Shown here: positions 16,511 through 22,501 of the stretch, one piece after another | Layout of the letters: the number at the start of each line of letters is the position of its first letter | Numbering within the stretch: the stretch's first letter is position 1 | Translations under genes and position numbers: made by a program | Notes under the pieces: model-generated | What the model was told of the DNA's origin: nothing | What the model saw: only the letters and a program-made list of their open reading frames with translations | The model's database searches: none | NCBI GenBank assembly: GCA_964527995.1 | Contig: CAZGRP010000063.1 | Location: 1 to 22,501 of the forward strand | Source: CAZGRP01 sp964527995 | GTDB taxonomy: Bacteria; Zhuqueibacterota; Zhuqueibacteria; Oceanimicrobiales; CAZGRP01 | Length of the DNA: 22,501 bases | Direction: 5' to 3'

Positions 16511-16533
16511 GAACGCGACGCAGGTGGGTCTCC

Positions 16534-17661
16534 ATGGGCGATTTTGTTTTTAACGACGTCATCCGATCGGCGAATGCCGAGTATCTCCTGAAAACTTCCA
16601 ACGTCAATTTTGAACGCCGGCTGGTGAGTTCGATCTTCCGTGGTGGCGAACTGGTCAGCTCCAGAGAGAAAACCTACGACGCCGGACTCGATTCGGAAGA
16701 GCTGCTGTCTCTGACCCGGGCTTTTCACCAGGAGAACAAGTCGGATATCGAAACGCTGCTCGAGCTGTCGCGGAGGCTGGAGGAGGACGAGAACCCCGTC
16801 ATCAAGAACTTGTTGGGCCTGGCATTCCTGAAGCGGGGAATGTTCGAGGAGGCCATCTTGGAATTTGAGGGGGCGGTTCAGCTCGACGACACAATGACGG
16901 CCGCCTACGACAACCTCAGCAGAGCCTACATGCTGACCGGCCACCCCGACAAGGCTGTTCGCACCCTGGAAAGTCTGGTGAACTCCAACGGCGCCTACCC
17001 CGACTTCTTTCACACGCTGGGCTTGGCCTACCAGCAAAGCGGCAAGTGCCAGAAGGCGGTGGAGCAATTCGAGCGCGCTCTGCAGCTCAACCCGTACTAC
17101 GCGGAAGCACATCTCAACATCGCCATCACGCTGGTGTTGAATCTGGTCCGCAAGCAGGACTACAAGCTTTCGATCGATGCTACTCAGCGCATCGCCAAGA
17201 GCCTGGAGCGGGCCATCGAACTGAACCCGCGATACCGGACGTTGGAGCTGAAGAAAGCCCGCGAGAACCTGGCAGCCAAGAACTACGAGGCGGCGTACGG
17301 GGAGCTGGTCCGGTTGCGCGAGTCGGAGAAGGAGTCGGTCGACACCGGCTTCGTGTGGGATTTCTACCTGAGAGTTCTGTATGGCGAAGACGCCGTCACC
17401 AGTGCGATCATCTGGAAGCATATCCGTAGGCTGCAGACGCTCATCAAACAGCACCCGAACTACCCCGATCTGTACAATCACCTGGGTGTGGCCTATGTGA
17501 TCTTCGGAAAGTTCATCAACCGCAAGGCGCTTGAGAACTTCGACCGCGCTCTGCAACTCAACCCCAAATTCGAGCGGGCCGAGAAGAATAAGAAGCTGGT
17601 CGAGTATGATCGGAAAGGAATCGAACTCCTCTTTGACGCCATCGTAAAAAACGGCGCGTGA
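16534..17661 (+). CDS. TPR-repeat protein
   Basis: 375 residues, cytoplasmic (no signal peptide or membrane helix). The first 60 or so residues (MGDFVFNDVIRSANAEYLLK) are not TPR and are unrecognised. From about residue 85 tetratricopeptide repeats are clear: 'LLGLAFLKRGMFEEAILEFE', 'AYDNLSRAYMLTGHPDKAVR', 'FHTLGLAYQQSGKCQKAVEQ' and, near the end, 'LYNHLGVAYVIFGKFINRKA'. TPRs build protein-binding scaffolds. Its position 23 bases behind the STAS-HTH gene suggests a partner in the same pathway. A GGTGGG just before the ATG can act as the ribosome site. The specific partner is unknown. Confidence 0.85.
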   Translation: MGDFVFNDVIRSANAEYLLKTSNVNFERRLVSSIFRGGELVSSREKTYDAGLDSEELLSLTRAFHQENKSDIETLLELSRRLEEDENPVIKNLLGLAFLKRGMFEEAILEFEGAVQLDDTMTAAYDNLSRAYMLTGHPDKAVRTLESLVNSNGAYPDFFHTLGLAYQQSGKCQKAVEQFERALQLNPYYAEAHLNIAITLVLNLVRKQDYKLSIDATQRIAKSLERAIELNPRYRTLELKKARENLAAKNYEAAYGELVRLRESEKESVDTGFVWDFYLRVLYGEDAVTSAIIWKHIRRLQTLIKQHPNYPDLYNHLGVAYVIFGKFINRKALENFDRALQLNPKFERAEKNKKLVEYDRKGIELLFDAIVKNGA

Positions 17662-17670
17662 CGGTCCAGG

Positions 17671-17720
17671 GTTCAGCAGCAGAGGAGGGAATGGATCTGT
17701 GTCCATCGACTCTGCTGAAC
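17671..17720. repeat. Nested inverted repeat after the TPR gene
   Basis: GTTCAGCAG (17671-17679) pairs with CTGCTGAAC (17712-17720). Inside it ATGGA (17691-17695) pairs with TCCAT (17702-17706). It begins ten bases after the TPR stop codon. It could end or protect the upstream transcript; there is no T run, so a classic intrinsic terminator is not supported. The rest of the gap (17721-17895) has no gene or clear promoter. Confidence 0.4.
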
Positions 17721-17895
17721 TCCCGGGGCCTGCCTCTGCCAGGAGTGCTGAGGACGCGTTCGACCGGCCGTTGGTTGTCTCTGGTCCCAAGGCTCTCGCA
17801 CCTGCCGCTCGCTGCCCACCATCCCCCGTCGCGCGACGCTCCATCCGTTGTCCATTCGCCGTGAGTTACTGAACCATCAAATCTTGGAGGGTACC

Positions 17896-19599
17896 ATGAG
17901 ATCCACTCTGCCGGTGATGGCCTTGCTGCTGTCGGTGGCGATCCCAGCCGCGGGCCAGAAAGCCGATCTGATCCTGGTCAATGGCAAGATCTACACCGTG
18001 GACGACCAGCTACCCCAGGCCGAAGCATTGGCAGTGGCCGGTGACCGTATCCTGGCAGTGGGTACGCGGGCCGAGGTCGAAAAATATCGCGGGCCTGCGA
18101 CGACTGTGGTCGACCTGCAAGGCAAGACGGTCCTTCCTGGACTGACGGACGCTCACTACCACTTCATGGGTGTCGGCCGATTGTCCTTCACGCTCAATCT
18201 GGACGGCACCACCAGCCTGGATGACTTTCTGGCGCGTGTCAAGAAGGAGGTGCAACGGCACAAAGCAGGGGAGTGGATCACTGGACGAGGCTGGATCGAG
18301 GAAGACTGGCCGAGCAAGCGATTTCCAACGCGCTGGGATCTCGACAAAGTGGCTCCGGATAACCCGGTCTATCTGACGCGGGCCGATGGCCACGCCGGTG
18401 TGGCGAACAGCCTGGCCATGAAGCTCGCTGGAGTGACCTCGGCCACCCCCGACCCACCCGGCGGAAAGATCGTCAAGGACGCTAAGACGGGCGAACCGAA
18501 CGGCATGTTTGTGGACCGCGCCCAATCTTTGGTCCGGCGTGTCGTCAAGCAAACGCCGATTCCGCCCGAGCAGGTGGCCAAGGCGGCCGCACGCACCACG
18601 CTGAGCTGGGGGCTGACTACCATCCACGATCCCGGCATCGGTTGGGAGACGGTCGACGTATACAAAAAACTATACGCGAAAGGCGAGCTACCCGTGCGCA
18701 TCTACGCCATGATCGCCGGTCCGGGGAAGGCTGCCGATCGCCTGCTCAAACAAGGTCCCGAAATTGGGCTCTACGACCACCATCTGACGATTCGCAGCAT
18801 CAAAGTTGTGGAGGACGGCGCGCTCGGCTCGCGGGGCGCGGCACTCCTGCAGCCCTACTCGGACGAGCCTGGCTCCAGGGGGCTGCTCATGCATGACGAG
18901 AAGGAGTTGATGCCGATGCTGACCGAGGCCTTGCGGCGTGGCATTCAGGTCAACACGCACGCCATCGGCGACAGCGCCAACCGTTTCATTCTCGATGTTT
19001 ATGAGAAAGCCCTGTCGCAGGTGCCACCGGAGCAGCGGCAGGTGCGCGAACCGCGCTGGCGGATCGAACACGCCCAGATCATTGACCTGGCCGATATCCC
19101 GCGCTTTGCACAACTTGGGGTGATTCCGTCGATGCAGCCGTCGCACGCGATTGGAGATCTGCACTTTGCCGTTCGCCGTCTCGGACTGGCGCGGCTGAAA
19201 GGAGCCTACGCCTGGCGCTCACTGCTCGATACAGGGGTGCACATCCCCGGCGGCTCCGATGCGCCGGTGGAGTCACCCAACGATTTCATCGACCTCTATG
19301 CTGCCGTGGTGCGCCGCGACACGACCGGGTTTGCCGCTGAGGGCTGGCATCTGGAAGAGAGGGTATCCCGTCTGGAAGCACTGAAGATGTTCACCCTTTG
19401 GGCCGCCGAGGCAGCTTTCGAAGAGGAGATCAAGGGATCCCTGACGCCAGGCAAGCTCGCGGACCTGATCGTGGTGTCCGACGACTACATGACCATGCCT
19501 GCGAAGGATATCTTTCGCCTTCGGGTGCTCATGACCATGGTCGGCGGCAAGATCGTCTACACCCGGGAAGGCTCGGGGTTTCCGCGGCCGTCGGATTGA
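17896..19599 (+). CDS. Secreted amidohydrolase, YtcJ-like (amidohydrolase 3 family)
   Basis: 567 residues from the ATG at 17896, chosen because GGAGG lies five bases upstream and a signal peptide (MRSTLPVMALLLSVAIPAAG) starts right there. The 16-codon longer start at 17848 would spoil it. A metal-dependent hydrolase fold follows: small beta domain 'ILVNGKIYTVDDQLP', metal motif DAHYHF (H87, H89), 'VVEDGALGSRGAAL' (the conserved loop of YtcJ proteins), 'NTHAIGDSAN', 'RIEHAQI' and 'GGSDAPVE', then the closing beta strand 'LADLIVVSDDYMTMP'. The family hydrolyses amides or formamides with a metal-activated water; the substrate here is unknown. Export to the periplasm follows from the signal peptide. 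It is probably a single gene, since both neighbours are separated by over 100 bases. Confidence 0.92.
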   Translation: MRSTLPVMALLLSVAIPAAGQKADLILVNGKIYTVDDQLPQAEALAVAGDRILAVGTRAEVEKYRGPATTVVDLQGKTVLPGLTDAHYHFMGVGRLSFTLNLDGTTSLDDFLARVKKEVQRHKAGEWITGRGWIEEDWPSKRFPTRWDLDKVAPDNPVYLTRADGHAGVANSLAMKLAGVTSATPDPPGGKIVKDAKTGEPNGMFVDRAQSLVRRVVKQTPIPPEQVAKAAARTTLSWGLTTIHDPGIGWETVDVYKKLYAKGELPVRIYAMIAGPGKAADRLLKQGPEIGLYDHHLTIRSIKVVEDGALGSRGAALLQPYSDEPGSRGLLMHDEKELMPMLTEALRRGIQVNTHAIGDSANRFILDVYEKALSQVPPEQRQVREPRWRIEHAQIIDLADIPRFAQLGVIPSMQPSHAIGDLHFAVRRLGLARLKGAYAWRSLLDTGVHIPGGSDAPVESPNDFIDLYAAVVRRDTTGFAAEGWHLEERVSRLEALKMFTLWAAEAAFEEEIKGSLTPGKLADLIVVSDDYMTMPAKDIFRLRVLMTMVGGKIVYTREGSGFPRPSD

Positions 19600-19615
19600 G
19601 GGTGGCACAACCGAC

Positions 19616-19644
19616 TTGATTTGCAGTTCGAGGTGGCGTATCTT
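19616..19644 (+). promoter_or_regulatory. Sigma-70 promoter of the hicB-hicA pair
   Basis: TTGATT (19616-19621), a 17-base spacer and TATCTT (19639-19644). The predicted start near 19651 leaves a leader of about 60 bases before the HicB ATG. No convincing operator palindrome was seen around it. Confidence 0.5.
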
Positions 19645-19709
19645 TGTGTTGGTGGGCGACTGCCATTCCTCTTATCGTGATCTTGGTGCGGGAAAGTGAA
19701 GGAGACGTC

Positions 19710-19994
19710 ATGTTAACCTACAAGGCAATGTATAGATTCCTGGACGAGGGTGTGCACGGGGAGGTGTTGGACTTTCCCGGCGTAATCACATGTGGGAAGG
19801 ATCTGGAGGAGACACGCCGACTGCTGGCGAGTGCCCTGGCGGACATGGCGGAGACCTATTTGCTACATGGCGAACCGCTCCCCAAACCCGATCCTGGTAT
19901 CACCGACCCTGATGCCGATTTGGAAGAGCCAATCTACCTGTTGCTTACTGCAGCGACCCACGCCGCAGTAGTCCCTCAGGGTACAACCCCATGA
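19710..19994 (+). CDS. hicB: HicB-family antitoxin
   Basis: 94 residues from the ATG at 19710, with AAGGAGA just upstream. The sequence 'LTYKAMYRFLDEGVHGEVLD' followed by 'FPGVITCGKDLEETRRLLAS' is the HicB fold, a degenerate RNase H-like domain that binds and neutralises HicA. 'ALADMAETYLLHGEPLPKP' completes the domain. No C-terminal ribbon-helix-helix or HTH is visible, so autoregulation by this protein alone is uncertain. Its stop overlaps the hicA start by four bases (ATGA). The order is antitoxin first, the less common arrangement. Because hicA is interrupted, it is now probably an orphan antitoxin. Confidence 0.88.
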   Translation: MLTYKAMYRFLDEGVHGEVLDFPGVITCGKDLEETRRLLASALADMAETYLLHGEPLPKPDPGITDPDADLEEPIYLLLTAATHAAVVPQGTTP

Positions 19995-20179
19995 AAAGGC
20001 GTGACTTGCTGCGTCACCTACAGCAGCATGGCTGTCGTTTTCTGCGGGAAGGCAGTGAACATTGAATTTGGGAGAACCCTTCTGCAGGGCGCCGTGCCTC
20101 GATTCCGCGCCATCGGGAGATTGCAGATTATACCGCGAGGCGCATCTGCAAACAACTCGGCATTCCGAGGCCAGTCTGA
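19991..20179 (+). pseudogene. hicA: HicA-family mRNA interferase toxin, interrupted by one in-frame TGA
   Basis: From the ATG at 19991 the frame gives MKRRDLLRHLQQHGCRFLRE, then GSEH, then TGA at 20063-20065. The same frame then continues without shift as IWENPSAGRRASIPRHREI, then ADYTARRICKQLGIPRPV, and a natural TGA at 20177-20179. Total length is 62 codons, the normal HicA size. The dsRBD-like fold and the 'PRHREI' strand are intact. The histidine before the stop (codon 24) is the catalytic-type position, where relatives read 'H-S-x-W'. TCA (Ser) to TGA is a single base change. As it stands, only 24 residues would be made, so the toxin should be inactive. A sequencing or assembly error is possible. 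Confidence 0.85.
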
Positions 20180-20260
20180 CCCTCACTCAACCGGGCGAAT
20201 CTTGGTGAGCGAGGATAATAGAAACCTGCTGCAGGTATCTGATTTCCGGCACAGATTAAC

Positions 20261-22408
20261 ATGACACGACAGCACGACACCTTCAACCTTCTCCACTACA
20301 AACGCCGCAAAACCCGCGTGGTCTGGGTCGGCGATGTCGGCGTTGGTGGCGACAACCCGATCCGCGTGCAGTCAATGACCACAGCCGACACCCTGGACAC
20401 CCAGGCCACCGTCAGCGAAATCGAGCGCCTCGTCGACGCCGGCTGTGAGATTGTGCGGGTGACGGCGCCGTCGTTGAAGGAGGCTCAGAATCTGCGACAT
20501 ATCAAGGCAGAGATGGCGCGCCGGGGACTGCATGTACCGCTGGTGGCCGACATCCACTACACCCCCAACGCAGCGCTGGTGGCGGCCGACTACGTCGAAA
20601 AGGTGCGTATCAATCCAGGAAACTACGCCGACAAAAAGCGTTTCGAGGTGCGGGAATACACCGATGAGGAATACCGGGCAGAACTGCGGCGTATCGAAGA
20701 GCGCTTCACCCCTCTGGTGCTGAAATGCAAGAAGCTGGGCCGCGCCCTGCGTATCGGTACCAACCACGGCTCGCTATCGGACCGCATCATGAACCGCTAT
20801 GGGGACACGCCCCTGGGCATGGTGGAATCGGCGCTCGAGTTCGTGCGTATCTGCCGCAAGCACAACTTTCATGACATTATTCTGTCGATGAAGGCTTCGA
20901 ACGTGCAGGTCATGATTCAGGCCTACCGGCTTCTGGCGGCGCGTCTCGACGAGCTGGGGTGGGATTATCCCTTTCATCTCGGTGTTACCGAGGCCGGTGG
21001 CGGCGAAGACGGACGCATCAAGTCGGCCATCGGCATTGGGACTCTTCTGGAAGATGGCATCGGCGATACGATCCGCGTCTCGTTGACCGAGGACTCGTGG
21101 TGCGAGGTCCCGGTGGCATTTGCTATTGCCCGGCGCTATCCCAAGCGACAGCCGTCCGCCTCGGTACGTCACGAGCGCTTTGCAGCGAGCTGGGATCCGT
21201 TCACTTACAGCCGCCGCCGGACGCGGTCGATCGATCTTCTTCACCTCAAACTCGGGGGAACGAATCCGATTCGTGTCGAGGTGACGTTACAGACCTCGCT
21301 GCGGAATGACCAGGCAGCGCTCGCTGAGATTGCGGGGCTTCTGGGGCGAGCCACCCCCGGCGTTCTTCCAGTGCTCGGCGGGGATGGCGTCGAGCGCCCG
21401 CTGCGCGCCGAGGGCATCTATGTGGCGGTGCACGACGCCGAGGAGGTCGAGGCTTACCGCGGTCTGCGTTCTCGCATGGCTGCCCTGCGCCTGGATGTTC
21501 CCGTCGCCCTGTGTCTGCCGGAACCCCGGGATGACTTTCTGGCGCTTGCCCGGATTTCCGAGAGAGTGGTGCTGTCGCCTCCTTTGGCGGATGAGCAGCG
21601 GTCCTGGGAAGTTGCCGTGCGACAGGCTGTTGCGGTTTGCCACCGCCACTTGCGGCCTCTGGAGTGGAACCTCAACGTTCGCAAACCACCGGCGTGGCTG
21701 GCCGCGAGCCCGGACGAGCCGCAGGCATGGCTTGGCGATCTGGTCTCGGCGATTTTGCAGGCGGCTCGGGATCAGGACTACTACGAGATGCTGTTTTCGC
21801 TTTCAGGCTGCCGGCGGGACGAAACGGTCGCGCTTTATCGCGTCCTGGTTGCAGCACTGGATGCTATGGGCGCCGATCTTCCTGTCGTGTTGCGCTTTTC
21901 TGCCAGCGGAGAGAATCAAGAAGAGGTACTGATCGACAGCGCCATCGAGCTGGGAGCGCTGTTGTGCGACGGTTTGGGGGACGCCATCCACCTCGATGTG
22001 CCTTTGCCGCCGGGCGACCTGGTGCGTCTCGGATACGACCTCCTCCAGGGCGCCAGGTTGCGCATCTCCAAGACCGAATACATCTCTTGCCCCTCTTGTG
22101 GCCGCACCCTGTTTGACCTTCAGACGACTACAGAGCGCATCAAGTCGAAGACGGCTCACCTCAAGGGCGTCAAGATCGCTGTCATGGGTTGCATTGTCAA
22201 CGGCCCCGGGGAGATGGCCGATGCCGACTTCGGCTATGTCGGGGCGGGTCCGGGGAAGGTGAACCTATTCGTCGGCAAGGAGTGCGTGGAGCGTAACGTT
22301 CCCGAGGAGAACGCCGACGAGCGCCTCATCGACTTGATCAAAGCACAGGGGAAGTGGGTGGATCCACCTCCGACCGACGGGCGACAGGTTCTTGGCCATT
22401 CAAGATGA
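20261..22408 (+). CDS. ispG: 4-hydroxy-3-methylbut-2-enyl diphosphate synthase, long (type II) form
   Basis: 715 residues. IspG reduces methylerythritol cyclodiphosphate to HMBPP in the MEP isoprenoid pathway using a [4Fe-4S] cluster. The N-terminal TIM barrel (about 1-290) carries 'NPIRVQSMTTADTLD', 'PLVADIHYTPNAAL', 'VRINPGNYADKKRF', 'LRIGTNHGSLSDRI' and 'LGVTEAGGGEDGRIKSAIG'. About 300-600 is the extra domain found in plant, Chlamydia and Bacteroidetes/Chlorobi-type enzymes; bacterial type I IspG is only about 360-400 residues. The C-terminal reductase-like domain supplies cluster ligands C610 and C613 ('SCPSCGRT') and C644 ('MGCIVNGPGE'), with E651 as fourth ligand. All key residues are present. 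No ribosome site is obvious; the 81 bases upstream hold no clear promoter. Confidence 0.96.
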   Translation: MTRQHDTFNLLHYKRRKTRVVWVGDVGVGGDNPIRVQSMTTADTLDTQATVSEIERLVDAGCEIVRVTAPSLKEAQNLRHIKAEMARRGLHVPLVADIHYTPNAALVAADYVEKVRINPGNYADKKRFEVREYTDEEYRAELRRIEERFTPLVLKCKKLGRALRIGTNHGSLSDRIMNRYGDTPLGMVESALEFVRICRKHNFHDIILSMKASNVQVMIQAYRLLAARLDELGWDYPFHLGVTEAGGGEDGRIKSAIGIGTLLEDGIGDTIRVSLTEDSWCEVPVAFAIARRYPKRQPSASVRHERFAASWDPFTYSRRRTRSIDLLHLKLGGTNPIRVEVTLQTSLRNDQAALAEIAGLLGRATPGVLPVLGGDGVERPLRAEGIYVAVHDAEEVEAYRGLRSRMAALRLDVPVALCLPEPRDDFLALARISERVVLSPPLADEQRSWEVAVRQAVAVCHRHLRPLEWNLNVRKPPAWLAASPDEPQAWLGDLVSAILQAARDQDYYEMLFSLSGCRRDETVALYRVLVAALDAMGADLPVVLRFSASGENQEEVLIDSAIELGALLCDGLGDAIHLDVPLPPGDLVRLGYDLLQGARLRISKTEYISCPSCGRTLFDLQTTTERIKSKTAHLKGVKIAVMGCIVNGPGEMADADFGYVGAGPGKVNLFVGKECVERNVPEENADERLIDLIKAQGKWVDPPPTDGRQVLGHSR

Positions 22409-22501
22409 AGAAGGGCGGTCGCCACAGATCATGATTCGGTGACCTGTTCCCTGGTGCTATGTGCCTGCCCATGCGAAGGCCGCTGCCCGGCCTGCATCCT
22501 C
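22409..22501. other. Window end, no gene recognised
   Basis: 93 bases after ispG. A short rightward frame from an ATG at 22460 runs off the window, but it has no ribosome site and only 14 codons. No terminator hairpin with a T run is visible. Confidence 0.4.

Noticed and set aside
16414..17844. 476-codon leftward open frame over the TPR gene
   Set aside because: Antisense to a clear TPR protein; the Leu/Gln/Val-rich translation reflects the reverse complement of TPR codons.
20063..20065. Selenocysteine or other recoding of the TGA in hicA
   Set aside because: No SECIS-like hairpin was recognised after the codon, relatives have Ser rather than Cys at this position, and TGA ends several normal genes in the window.

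Overview
The window is about 22.5 kb of moderately GC-rich bacterial DNA, and no RNA gene, CRISPR array or intact insertion sequence is visible. Several traits point to the Fibrobacteres-Chlorobi-Bacteroidetes side of the tree or a neighbouring candidate phylum such as KSB1. These are a secreted protein ending in a type IX-secretion/FlgD-like sorting domain, a long (type II) IspG with a large central insertion, and a Ser/Thr kinase fused to a TolB-like domain and TPRs. The phylum is an inference, because no rRNA or ribosomal protein gene is present.

Layout. Bases 1-3513 read leftward: the first 150 codons of an acyl-CoA synthetase (cut by the window edge), a 629-base gap with a near-consensus promoter, and an 810-residue membrane-spanning kinase with its own near-consensus promoter. 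A remnant of a sortilin/BNR-type beta-propeller gene lies at about 3.9-4.1 kb. From 4.4 kb everything reads rightward. First come a secreted thioredoxin-fold protein with a type IX tail, a membrane-anchored sugar-binding protein and a GH13 lipoprotein amylase, which together suggest maltodextrin capture and hydrolysis at the cell envelope. Next is a tightly packed four-gene operon (10.0-14.2 kb) of two ABC ATPase/permease pairs. A kilobase of decayed sequence follows, holding a ROK-kinase remnant, a sigma-54-like site and a sigma-70-like promoter. It leads to a STAS-linker-HTH protein with a TPR protein behind it, then a secreted YtcJ-type amidohydrolase, a HicB antitoxin with a broken HicA toxin, and IspG of the MEP isoprenoid pathway.

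Most interesting points: (1) the STAS domain fused through a long disordered linker to a transposase-like helix-turn-helix, paired with a TPR gene; (2) a hicA toxin reading frame that is intact except for one in-frame TGA right after the catalytic-type histidine, leaving an orphan antitoxin; (3) a G/C-run dispersed repeat apparently inserted in frame inside the kinase domain; (4) a near-perfect promoter facing the acyl-CoA synthetase across about 540 bases with no convincing gene, with a palindrome at its predicted start; (5) a well-matched sigma-54 site in a gene-poor stretch; (6) two decayed genes (BNR propeller and ROK kinase) between intact operons.
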